Shown here piece after piece: positions 7,416-14,008 of a DNA stretch of 15,941 bases; position 1 is the stretch's first letter; every line of letters begins with the position of its first letter. The notes beneath the pieces are model-generated. The model searched no databases and was not told the DNA's origin. It was given only the letters and a program-made list of their open reading frames with translations. A program made the position numbers and the translations under genes. Origin of the DNA: Thermoplasmata archaeon. Lineage in GTDB: Archaea > Thermoplasmatota > Thermoplasmata > Thermoplasmatales > Thermoplasmataceae. The stretch covers positions 1 through 15,941 of the forward strand of contig JAJYRT010000028.1 of assembly GCA_021793945.1 (NCBI GenBank), given 5' to 3'.

Positions 7416-7790
7416 ATGGCGCTACTAAGGGGAAACAAAAGCAAGTCAAAATCCTCGAAGGGAAAGGACAGGTCAAGGAAATTCATAGACCTGGACGAAC
7501 TCAAGATGCAGGATGATTTCACGGGTTCTGACATGGTCGTCCGCATCGTGGAGATTAACAGGTATGACGATGTCTCGAGACTGTCGGAATTCACCTACGG
7601 CGGAACCATACTGATAATAGATTACAGTCCTGTTGCAGATGACGAGCTCATACGCAGGAAGGTCCTGGACGACATAAAGTATCTGGGACGCGACACTGGC
7701 GGGGACGTTGCAGGATTCGGCAAGAACATGATAATACTCACTCCCAAGGGGGTTTCTATAGACAGGAATGTTGTCAGGGGAATCATCTAG
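7416..7790 (+). CDS. sepF: cell division protein SepF (FtsZ membrane anchor)
   Basis: SepF anchors FtsZ to the membrane in archaea that divide with FtsZ. The 124-residue protein has the SepF (DUF552) core from about residue 37 (SDMVVRIVEINRYDDV) to the end, including the conserved segment GGDVAGFGKNMIILTPKGV (about 95-113). Archaeal and bacterial SepF usually start with an amphipathic membrane-binding helix. Here only MALLRG precedes a Lys/Ser/Arg-rich stretch (NKSKSKSSKGKDRSRK, residues 7-22), so membrane binding may depend on a very short hydrophobic end plus charge. It has its own TATA box. Its last 8 bases overlap the convergent MFS gene, which could produce antisense RNA. FtsZ is not in the window. 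Confidence 0.88.
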   Translation: MALLRGNKSKSKSSKGKDRSRKFIDLDELKMQDDFTGSDMVVRIVEINRYDDVSRLSEFTYGGTILIIDYSPVADDELIRRKVLDDIKYLGRDTGGDVAGFGKNMIILTPKGVSIDRNVVRGII

Positions 7791-9117
7791 GCGATGCCTC
7801 TTTCCCTATACTCTCGTAAGACAACGGGATTTTTATTTTAAGGATCAGCGACAGGCCAATCGCGACAACAACCGCCGCTATTATGAAGTCTGTTTCATAC
7901 CCGAGGTAAAGTGCAACAAAACCGGAAAAGCCTGCCCCGAGTATCTGGCCTACGCCATTCAGGGAATTGTAGGCGCCAATAGTTCTACCGCGAACTGCTT
8001 TTTCACACATCTTGGAAATCGACGTTACCTCGGAGATGCTGATGAAGCTCCATAATCCCCCCAGTATGCCATAGAATGAAAGCATTATTATGAGCAGCAC
8101 AAAGCTTCCGGTTATAAAGAACGGGATGAAAGCCGCAGCAGTGAATATCATTATCCTCGATAAAATAGAAGTAGAAATGATCCTCGTCATCCCGAAGCGA
8201 TTTATCAGGTTCCCTGCTGGCCTGAAGGCGATAGTTGAAAAAACGCTGTTCAGAAGATACATCACAAATATCTGCAGGTTGCCTGCCCCCAGCCTGTCTA
8301 TCAGGAATACGGGAAACGGCACGAAGAATACCTGGAAGCCAAACATTAGCAGGGTTGTGGAAAAGAGGTATTTTTTCAGATCAGCGGAAAGTTTGTGGCC
8401 ATTCTTGCTCTCGGTGAATATATGCAGCACGAATGAAGGCAGGTATCTGATGCGTTCTATGACCCTGATAGTATAGAGATCACTGATCCTGCTTCTTCTC
8501 AGCCTTCTTCTTGGTTCAGGAAGCAGATAGAGCGAGCTTATTGCCGCTATGAGATAAACCACTGCGGATATTGCGTAAATATCCGGCAGGGAAGAGGTGG
8601 TGAATGCCGTATCCCCAAGCACAAGAATTGATCCGAAAATCAGGCCAAGCACTGTCCCGATGGAAGTGATCATGCTGAAGCTAGACATTATTGATGGCCA
8701 TCTAGATTCTTTCGTGTTCTCCAGTATTATCATTGTTGATACGGGAACGCTCGCCATTGCAACAATCTGGAAAGCCATCAGAACCAGTATGTATTCGCCT
8801 ATCCCCGTCACGAACGGAATGAAGATCAGGGTCAGGAACGAGCCAAAAAATCCGGCGAAAACAAATATTTTCCTCCTGCCGAACCTGTCAGAAAGATTGC
8901 CCCAGTATATCAGGGCGGGAACCGATGCTGCAGACGCCAGGGCGGAGGTTATCCCGACAAGAGAGACGTTTGACCGGAGGTATATAACCACGAAGAGAGG
9001 AATGAGCGGTGTGTTTATGCCGCCTGCTATGTTAGAAAACAGGTAACTGAGGAACCATCCCCTCCTGAGATCGCCATTCTTCCCAACCAGACTATTTACA
9101 GGATCATCTGATCTCAC
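7783..9117 (-). CDS. major facilitator superfamily (MFS) transporter
   Basis: The 444-residue integral membrane protein has the hydrophobic pattern of a roughly 12-span MFS carrier. The hallmark loop between spans 2 and 3 reads GNLSDRFGRRK (73-83), and a weaker counterpart, NLINRFGMTR, appears in the second half. A charged cytoplasmic stretch (PEPRRRLRRSR) separates the two halves. It would move a small solute or drug across the cytoplasmic membrane by proton or ion coupling; the substrate cannot be read from the sequence. The start is GTG 9117, the only start codon between an upstream in-frame TAG and the first span; its surroundings (aGGTGag) are themselves Shine-Dalgarno-like, so initiation is unusual. 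The 3' end overlaps sepF by 8 bases in convergent orientation. The phosphoesterase gene lies 112 bases upstream on the same strand. Confidence 0.85.
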   Translation of the reverse strand: MRSDDPVNSLVGKNGDLRRGWFLSYLFSNIAGGINTPLIPLFVVIYLRSNVSLVGITSALASAASVPALIYWGNLSDRFGRRKIFVFAGFFGSFLTLIFIPFVTGIGEYILVLMAFQIVAMASVPVSTMIILENTKESRWPSIMSSFSMITSIGTVLGLIFGSILVLGDTAFTTSSLPDIYAISAVVYLIAAISSLYLLPEPRRRLRRSRISDLYTIRVIERIRYLPSFVLHIFTESKNGHKLSADLKKYLFSTTLLMFGFQVFFVPFPVFLIDRLGAGNLQIFVMYLLNSVFSTIAFRPAGNLINRFGMTRIISTSILSRIMIFTAAAFIPFFITGSFVLLIIMLSFYGILGGLWSFISISEVTSISKMCEKAVRGRTIGAYNSLNGVGQILGAGFSGFVALYLGYETDFIIAAVVVAIGLSLILKIKIPLSYESIGKEASPR

Positions 9118-9196
9118 CTGGGGGAGAACTGAATCCTTATTCCTGGTAACAACCGTGCCCTACCACTTCTATACTGCAGGTTATCTTAACTGGTGA

Positions 9197-9205
9197 TTTT
9201 AAACT
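9197..9205 (-). promoter_or_regulatory. possible TATA box of the MFS gene
   Basis: agtttaaaa on the minus strand, in the 112-base gap between the phosphoesterase and MFS genes. It would start RNA around 9174 and leave a leader of roughly 55 bases. A weaker alternative (gtatag, about 9168-9175) lies closer to the start. Confidence 0.3.
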
Positions 9206-9229
9206 TATCCGATTTTGTCTGACGTTATT

Positions 9230-9916
9230 TCATGAATAGAATTTACTGAGTTTCTGCAGCATCGCCGCATTGGTTACAAGCTCCCTTATCAGCTTCAGGG
9301 TGGTTTCATGATCATAGCTGAATCTCCTAAACCTTACCTCATTTCTGTCAGTATCAATAATGGCATAATGCGGCATCCAGTTCCCGTCCCTGGGCTGGCC
9401 AACACTTCCCGGGTTCAGGATCCTGCTCTTGTAATACATCGGATAGTGAGTGTGACCCACCATTATCATGGAATAATCCATTAGATTCTTGTCTCTTGCC
9501 ACCATGTCGGCTTCGCTTCCATACATGTAGCCATTCAGGCTGTTGTAAGGTGACGCATGGGTCATGTAGGTCTTCATACCGTCTATTTCCACAACAATCT
9601 TCTCGGGCATTTTCTTGAGTTTGTCGAAATCCTGCTTCGAGAGGATTTTCTGCGATATTTCCCTCCTGGTATATTCGCTGAGATCGTGCATATCTATTGA
9701 GCAGTGGCAGTCTTCGTCGTATGCAACAGCCCTGTCGTGATTTCCCATAACGTAATAATCCGCATTCTCTGTTATGAAATCAAGTACCTCGGCTGGTTGC
9801 GGGCCGTAATCAACTGCATCTCCAAGGAATACCAGCTTATCATACCTTTCAGAATCGACCGCGGCCTTCAGGGCAAGGTAATTGGAGTGGGCATCAGATA
9901 TTACCAGCAGTTTCAT
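9230..9916 (-). CDS. calcineurin-like metallophosphoesterase (YfcE/MJ0936-like)
   Basis: The 228-residue protein carries a complete two-metal phosphoesterase site: Asp8 and His10 (ISDAHSN), Asp33 (GDAVDYGPQP), Asn59 and His60 (GNHDRAV), His120 (THASPY), and His155 and His157 (GHTHYP). A late NPGSVGQPRDG segment (168-178) is typical of the compact YfcE/MJ0936 group of cyclic-nucleotide or general phosphodiesterases. The natural substrate is unknown. The start is ATG 9916 (MKLLVISDAH), because a TATA box (ggataaatat) is centred about 25 bases upstream. The in-frame ATG at 9937 overlaps that box and would add seven residues before the first core strand. It is divergent from arsR, but its promoter is about 50 bases from the arsR operator, so co-regulation is not implied. 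Confidence 0.87.
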   Translation of the reverse strand: MKLLVISDAHSNYLALKAAVDSERYDKLVFLGDAVDYGPQPAEVLDFITENADYYVMGNHDRAVAYDEDCHCSIDMHDLSEYTRREISQKILSKQDFDKLKKMPEKIVVEIDGMKTYMTHASPYNSLNGYMYGSEADMVARDKNLMDYSMIMVGHTHYPMYYKSRILNPGSVGQPRDGNWMPHYAIIDTDRNEVRFRRFSYDHETTLKLIRELVTNAAMLQKLSKFYS

Positions 9917-9935
9917 GACCTGATATGTATCTACC

Positions 9936-9945
9936 ATATTTATCC
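9936..9945 (-). promoter_or_regulatory. TATA box of the phosphoesterase gene
   Basis: ggataaatat on the minus strand, centred about 25 bases before the ATG at 9916; it supports a leaderless transcript and that start codon. Confidence 0.5.
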
Positions 9946-9972
9946 GGTCTGTGATATGGCCTGTGAACGAAC

Positions 9973-9982
9973 CTTAAAATAT
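9973..9982 (+). promoter_or_regulatory. TATA box of arsR-arsB
   Basis: cttaaaatat is centred near 9978, predicting a transcription start around 10003-10006. That is inside the palindrome at 9995-10014, and it leaves a leader of about 20 bases containing the ribosome site used by arsR. Confidence 0.5.
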
Positions 9983-9994
9983 GACAGAATAATC

Positions 9995-10014
9995 ATATGA
10001 AATTAATTTCATAT
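9995..10014 (+). promoter_or_regulatory. perfect 20-base palindrome, probable ArsR operator
   Basis: The two halves, ATATGAAATT and AATTTCATAT, are exact reverse complements with no spacer. The site contains TGAA-N6-TTCA, the half-site pattern seen in ArsR/SmtB-family operators. It lies 13 bases past the TATA box and spans the predicted RNA start, so bound repressor would block assembly or escape of RNA polymerase. This fits negative autoregulation of arsR-arsB. Binding is inferred from symmetry and position. Confidence 0.65.
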
Positions 10015-10017
10015 AAA

Positions 10018-10022
10018 GGTGA
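10018..10022 (+). promoter_or_regulatory. Shine-Dalgarno site that sets the arsR start
   Basis: GGTGA, 4 bases before the ATG at 10027. It favours that ATG over the in-frame ATG at 9997, which lies inside the palindrome and only about 19 bases from the centre of the TATA box. Confidence 0.6.
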
Positions 10023-10026
10023 CCGA

Positions 10027-10371
10027 ATGGAAAAGGTTGGCGATCTGGAAATATACAAGCTTCTCTCCGACCAGACAAGACTCGATATAATAAAGATGCT
10101 TTCCAGCGGGGAAATGTGCGTAGGGGATATGGTAAAGACTACGGGAAAATCGCAATCCCTTATTTCCCACAAACTAATGGATCTTCGGGAGAAAGGGATC
10201 GTCCGGAGCTATTTTTCCGGCAAGAAGATCATATATTCCCTAAGCGATAAAACCATGATAGACCTGATCATACAGGGCGAGAAGACAGGGGATGTCATAA
10301 ACATGATATGCAACTGTGTTGAGTGCCCGGAAGATCCCGTCAAGACAGATGGAAATGACCTGGTGCACTGA
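10027..10371 (+). CDS. arsR: ArsR-family metalloregulatory repressor
   Basis: A 114-residue winged-helix protein of the ArsR/SmtB family. These repressors leave DNA when arsenite, antimonite or another metal binds. The fold is visible as LSDQTRLDIIKMLSSGEMCVGDM (14-36), then the recognition helix KSQSLISHKLMDLREKGIV (41-59) and the wing (SYFSGKKIIYSLSD). Cys31 in GEMCVGDM sits where E. coli ArsR has the first cysteine of ELCVCDL, but the second is Gly here. Three further cysteines lie near the C-terminus (CNCVEC: Cys95, Cys97, Cys100). The start at 10027 is chosen because GGTGA lies 4 bases upstream; a longer frame from 9997 would begin within the operator. The stop overlaps the arsB ATG by one base, so the pair is an operon. 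Repression of itself and arsB through the palindrome is inferred. Confidence 0.88.
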   Translation: MEKVGDLEIYKLLSDQTRLDIIKMLSSGEMCVGDMVKTTGKSQSLISHKLMDLREKGIVRSYFSGKKIIYSLSDKTMIDLIIQGEKTGDVINMICNCVECPEDPVKTDGNDLVH

Positions 10372-11648
10372 TGCAAATACTTTTTCCCATATCCGTTGCC
10401 ATATTTGCCCTGACCCTCTTCCTTGTTCTTAAACGTCCCGCAAATCTGGGGATAGGATATTCTGCCCTCATAGGGGCCGCAATATCAATTATTCTCGGAA
10501 TTACGTCATTTTCTGACATAATCATTGTATGGAACCTTGTCTGGAATGCTACATTCACCTTTGTAGCAATCATAATCGCGTCACTTGTATTCGATGAAGC
10601 TGGATTTTTCGAGTATCTTGCACTGAAGATAGCCCACTATTCCAGGGGGGATGCCAGGAAGCTCTTCATACTCATAATCCTGCTTGGATCCGGAATATCT
10701 GCTGTTTTCGCTAACGATGGTACTGCACTGGTCCTGACGCCAATAGTGATAGCCATAGTCTACAGGTCCGGATTTGACACGAAACATGTAATCCCATTTA
10801 TCATGGCAACTGGATTCATAGCGGATACCGCAAGCATACCCCTGACCATCAGCAACCTTGTCAACATTATCTCCGCAAGCTATTTTTCCATTCCATTCCT
10901 GGTATATGCTGTAAAGATGATCCTGCCGGACATCGTATCCATACTGGCAACGGTGCTGTTCCTGTGGCTGTACTACAGGCACCAGATCCCGGACGGGTTC
11001 AACGCCGATCTGCTGGAGGAACCAGAATCTGCTATTAAGGATCCACTTCTGTTCAAGCTCGCCTTCCCCGTCATCGCCACGCTCGTGGCACTTTATTCTC
11101 TCGGCGGCATATTTAACATTCCGATAGCGTTCATTGCCGTTCCGGGTGTAGCGGCACTGTTCATAGTGGCCCGTTTGCATGGAGTGATAGACACTAACCG
11201 CATAATCCGTGAAGCCCCCTGGCAGATCGTTATCTTTTCTCTTGGAATGTACATAGTTGTTTTTGGCATGGGTGCCCAGGGTTTCACCCAGTATGTTGCA
11301 GATCTCATAACGGCTGTATCCAGAATTGGAAACCCTCTGTCCACAGTGTTTTCCGGACTGATATTTGGTTTTATGGCGGCAATAATGAACAACCTTCCAT
11401 CGGTTATGATAGGAAACCTGGCTCTGGCGCGGATGTCCGATCCTGGTCTCCTGCTATATGCAAATGTGATCGGTAATGACATTGGCCCTAAATTCACGCC
11501 AATAGGATCGCTTGCAACGCTTCTGTGGCTCTATGCACTTGAAAGAAAGAGAGGTATAAAGATATCCCCGGGCAGCTACATGAAGGTTGGGTTCATAATA
11601 GCTACGCCAGTGCTCATCATAACTCTTCTGGCCCTTGTTTTCCTGTAG
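10371..11648 (+). CDS. arsB: arsenite efflux permease ArsB (ArsB/NhaD superfamily)
   Basis: The 425-residue protein is hydrophobic throughout, with about 10-12 membrane spans. It carries the two re-entrant-type motifs of the ion transporter superfamily: NDGTALVLTPIV in the first half and MNNLPSVMIGNLAL in the second, followed by GNDIGPKFTPIGSLATLLWL, which is strongly ArsB-like. ArsB extrudes arsenite or antimonite using the membrane potential or proton gradient. Its role here is supported by arsR immediately upstream (ATG overlaps the arsR stop by one base, TGATG). No arsA ATPase gene or arsC/arsM gene is in the window, so it probably works alone as a secondary carrier. Related NhaD-type sodium/proton exchangers share the fold and are the main alternative, but the operon with an ArsR-type regulator favours metalloid efflux. 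Confidence 0.88.
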   Translation: MQILFPISVAIFALTLFLVLKRPANLGIGYSALIGAAISIILGITSFSDIIIVWNLVWNATFTFVAIIIASLVFDEAGFFEYLALKIAHYSRGDARKLFILIILLGSGISAVFANDGTALVLTPIVIAIVYRSGFDTKHVIPFIMATGFIADTASIPLTISNLVNIISASYFSIPFLVYAVKMILPDIVSILATVLFLWLYYRHQIPDGFNADLLEEPESAIKDPLLFKLAFPVIATLVALYSLGGIFNIPIAFIAVPGVAALFIVARLHGVIDTNRIIREAPWQIVIFSLGMYIVVFGMGAQGFTQYVADLITAVSRIGNPLSTVFSGLIFGFMAAIMNNLPSVMIGNLALARMSDPGLLLYANVIGNDIGPKFTPIGSLATLLWLYALERKRGIKISPGSYMKVGFIIATPVLIITLLALVFL

Positions 11649-11684
11649 ATTGCCTCTAAAAGCCTAAAGAGGGAAAAATAAGAA

Positions 11685-11694
11685 ATAGTTTAAG
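11685..11694 (+). promoter_or_regulatory. possible TATA box of the small membrane protein gene
   Basis: atagtttaag, centred about 25 bases before the ATG at 11714 and beyond the end of arsB. It suggests that this gene is transcribed separately from the ars operon. Confidence 0.35.
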
Positions 11695-11713
11695 CCCATG
11701 GGAAACTGAATAC

Positions 11714-11965
11714 ATGACAACTGATAAAAACCCATGGGACAGCGCATCATTCTACATCTCTATTATTCTGGTAATTTTTGGTCTTGTAGCGATCATTCTC
11801 GGCACATTTTCCTATGAGTTGCTATACATTATGGGATATTATTTTGGCGGATCCCTCATTGGCCTTGGTCTTGTCATAGCCATCATATTCTGGGCCTCCG
11901 CGTTTGCTGTTTACGTTGTTTCAAACTGGCAGAGATGGAAAATAGAGGGTCGGGAGAATAAATAA
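11714..11965 (+). CDS. small two-span membrane protein, unknown function
   Basis: An 83-residue protein that I do not recognise. It begins with a short polar end (MTTDKNPWDS). Two hydrophobic segments follow, about residues 12-33 (ISIILVIFGLVAIILGTFSY) and about 40-70, with glycine-rich GYYFGGSLIGLGL at the start of the second. It ends in a basic tail (NWQRWKIEGRENK), which would sit in the cytoplasm by the positive-inside rule. It follows arsB by 65 bases on the same strand, but a TATA-like box in the gap suggests its own promoter. No catalytic or binding motif is visible. The ORF is open from a plausible promoter and has a well-formed membrane protein composition, so it is probably real. 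Confidence 0.6.
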   Translation: MTTDKNPWDSASFYISIILVIFGLVAIILGTFSYELLYIMGYYFGGSLIGLGLVIAIIFWASAFAVYVVSNWQRWKIEGRENK

Positions 11966-12022
11966 TACTACATATGAGAAGCTGGAGTTTCACCAAGCAA
12001 CCTTCTTTCATTCGGTGACCAG

Positions 12023-12032
12023 ATTTTTTTAC
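12023..12032 (+). promoter_or_regulatory. T-rich promoter-like element before the amidohydrolase gene
   Basis: atttttttac, centred about 25 bases before the ATG at 12052. The position is right for a TATA box but the sequence is a plain T run, so it could also be a terminator of the preceding gene. Confidence 0.3.
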
Positions 12033-12051
12033 TGTGGATTAATGTCATCTC

Positions 12052-13179
12052 ATGAAAGCTGTAAGAGCAAAGGTTCTGTACGATGGCGTTTCATCTAAAC
12101 GTGATGTTTATGTTTCGTTTGATGGATCGGTAAGCTCCGTCAGTGAGCGGAAGCCTGACTGCGAGATCGTCTCCGAGGGCTATGTTACGCCTGCATTTAT
12201 CGATGGCCATAGCCATATAGGCATGGTCAGGGCGGGTGAGCCTTCAGCGGAGGATGAATCGAATGAACAGATGGATTCCATTTACCCGCTTGTCAGTGCC
12301 CTGAATAGTGTATACATGGATGATCACGCATTTGAGGAATCTGTTGAAAACGGAGTTCTTTATTCGGTGGTTCTCCCGGGAAGTGGAAATCCAATCGGAG
12401 GAAAATCCGTGCTCATAAAGAATTATGAACAGAACATTGACAGGGCATACATGCAAGATATCGGGATAAAGGCTGCGCTTGGGTACAACCCGAGGAGCAC
12501 GACCGAGTGGAAGGGAAAGCGGCCCACGACGAGGATGGGTACAGTTGCGCTCCTGAGAGAAAATCTGGCAAAGGCCAGGAAGGCTGCAAACCTTATAAGG
12601 CTTGGGAAGAAGACGCCAGATGAAATAGAGCCGCTGGAGGAGGTTTTCATGAATATTCTGGACGGAAAATACAGATTGATGGTGCATCTTCACAAGGAAG
12701 ATGACGCCTTCGTCCTTATGCAGCTAAAGGATGAATTCGGATTCCGCGCAGTGCTTAACCATGGAATAGATATCCATCACGAGGATGTGTTCCGAAAGGT
12801 TTCAGCTGCCGGTATACCTCTGATCTACGGCCCTCTGGACACGCACCCATACAAGGTTGAGTTGAAGCACGAATCTTGGAGAAACACCGAAAAAGTCCTG
12901 AATTCCGGGATAAAATTCTGCATGATGAGCGACCACCCTGTTATCCTGCAGAGAAACATATTCTACACAATGAGGCACTTCATGAGATTTGGCATGAACA
13001 GGGAGGATGTTATATCAAAGCTCACGAGTCAGCCTGCAGATATACTTGGAATAAAGTCCCTTGGAAAGATAGCGGACGGTTATGCCGCATCTTTCAGCGT
13101 ATGGAACGATGATCCCTTCCTGATCTCATCACACCCAAAGATGGTTTTTGCTGATGGGAGAACGGTTTATGAGGATTGA
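12052..13179 (+). CDS. amidohydrolase-superfamily metal-dependent hydrolase
   Basis: The 375-residue protein has the composite-domain amidohydrolase layout: a small beta domain at the N-terminus that returns at the C-terminus (IADGYAASFSVWNDDPF), enclosing a TIM barrel. Visible metal or catalytic residues are His53 and His55 (FIDGHSHIGM), His212/His214 (MVHLHKEDD), His237 (LNHGIDIHH) and Asp294 (MSDHP). The segments GSGNPIGGKS (110-119) and GYNPRSTTEWKGKRPTTRMG (144-163) mark a subgroup related to imidazolonepropionase-like and deacetylase-like amidohydrolases. No obvious bridging lysine in the usual strand-4 context was identified, so the site may bind one metal. It should hydrolyse a C-N bond of a small molecule; the substrate is unknown. 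It appears to be a single-gene unit with promoters on both sides. Confidence 0.82.
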   Translation: MKAVRAKVLYDGVSSKRDVYVSFDGSVSSVSERKPDCEIVSEGYVTPAFIDGHSHIGMVRAGEPSAEDESNEQMDSIYPLVSALNSVYMDDHAFEESVENGVLYSVVLPGSGNPIGGKSVLIKNYEQNIDRAYMQDIGIKAALGYNPRSTTEWKGKRPTTRMGTVALLRENLAKARKAANLIRLGKKTPDEIEPLEEVFMNILDGKYRLMVHLHKEDDAFVLMQLKDEFGFRAVLNHGIDIHHEDVFRKVSAAGIPLIYGPLDTHPYKVELKHESWRNTEKVLNSGIKFCMMSDHPVILQRNIFYTMRHFMRFGMNREDVISKLTSQPADILGIKSLGKIADGYAASFSVWNDDPFLISSHPKMVFADGRTVYED

Positions 13180-13200
13180 TCTGAAACGACCCCCAAATAA

Positions 13201-13210
13201 TTTTTAATAC
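13201..13210 (+). promoter_or_regulatory. TATA box of the zinc-ribbon membrane protein gene
   Basis: tttttaatac, centred about 26 bases before the ATG at 13231. No Shine-Dalgarno is visible, so a leaderless transcript is expected. Confidence 0.45.
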
Positions 13211-13230
13211 CATAGACGCAATGGACTTTA

Positions 13231-13998
13231 ATGCTCAGGAAATGCCCAACCTGCGGATCGGAAGTTGATGCAAGTGCGTCTGTATGCCCGGTATGTGGGC
13301 TGGAAATGTCCATGCCAGTGTCCGACGGTCAGGTATCTGGAATACTCTTTATCAGAAGATTCGCCATAATCAGCATAATATCAGGGATCATAGGAGTTGC
13401 CACAACCGTGTCAGGCTACGGCGTTTCGAGCGTAATACCTGTGTCCGGGGGCTCTGTCTCAACCTCCGTCTCTTTCTTCATAAACTCGCCGGAGTTTACG
13501 TATTTCCTGCTGTTGATTGCAGCCATAACAATTGTTGCAATGTTGTCATACTACATGCTCTATCGCGGATTCAACGTTCTTTCCAAGTCATCCACGAGGT
13601 TTGCATCTCCAAGGACGGGTTCCCTGTTGCTTATGGCAGGATTCGCAATGGTCATTCTGCCAGCGGTTGCCATTATTCTTATGGTTCCCAATATCCTGTC
13701 CGGAATTTCAGCAAGCTCTCTTTCCGGGTCGCTGCTGACTAAACTGCTCCTTGCCAGTTCTGTGCTGCTTCTGGGTGTTGTTCTGCTGCTCATAGGGATA
13801 ATCATGGGAATCATAATGGGCATGCACAGGCTGGCTTCTGCATTCAACACAGGGATGTTCGATGCCGCAATGATACTTTACCTGATATCGTTTATTTTTA
13901 CACCTATAATACTCATAGCAGCAGTACTTGTTCTGGCAGGATGCAATGAATCATTGAGGAAAATAAGAAACGGAGGCCTTCAGACATCAGCACGATGA
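13231..13998 (+). CDS. zinc-ribbon membrane protein (DUF973-like)
   Basis: The 255-residue protein starts with a zinc ribbon (Cys5-x2-Cys8 and Cys19-x2-Cys22, in RKCPTCGS and VCPVCGLEM). Five hydrophobic segments follow, at about residues 42-65, 90-115, 128-155, 163-195 and 205-235. A serine/glycine/valine-rich loop (about 63-88, SVIPVSGGSVSTSVS) lies between the first two and may face outside. It ends in a short basic tail. Zinc ribbon plus about five spans, without an enzyme motif, resembles archaeal proteins of the DUF973 type that are frequent in Thermoplasmata and Sulfolobales; this is a resemblance in architecture, not a proven match. Function is unknown. It converges on the pirin gene, leaving only 10 bases between the two stop codons. 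Confidence 0.7.
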   Translation: MLRKCPTCGSEVDASASVCPVCGLEMSMPVSDGQVSGILFIRRFAIISIISGIIGVATTVSGYGVSSVIPVSGGSVSTSVSFFINSPEFTYFLLLIAAITIVAMLSYYMLYRGFNVLSKSSTRFASPRTGSLLLMAGFAMVILPAVAIILMVPNILSGISASSLSGSLLTKLLLASSVLLLGVVLLLIGIIMGIIMGMHRLASAFNTGMFDAAMILYLISFIFTPIILIAAVLVLAGCNESLRKIRNGGLQTSAR

Positions 13999-14008
13999 TG
14001 AAGCCCCT

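Noticed and set aside
8090..9046. Plus-strand frames opposite the MFS gene (128 and 149 codons)
   Set aside because: They are complementary-strand shadows of a clear membrane transporter and have no family features.
9997..10026. ATG at 9997 as the arsR start, ten codons upstream
   Set aside because: It lies inside the palindrome, too close to the TATA box, and lacks a ribosome site, whereas ATG 10027 has GGTGA 4 bases upstream.
11653..11672. CCTCT/AGAGG hairpin after arsB as a terminator
   Set aside because: It has only a 5-base stem with a 10-base loop and no following T run, so it is kept as a note and not called as a feature.
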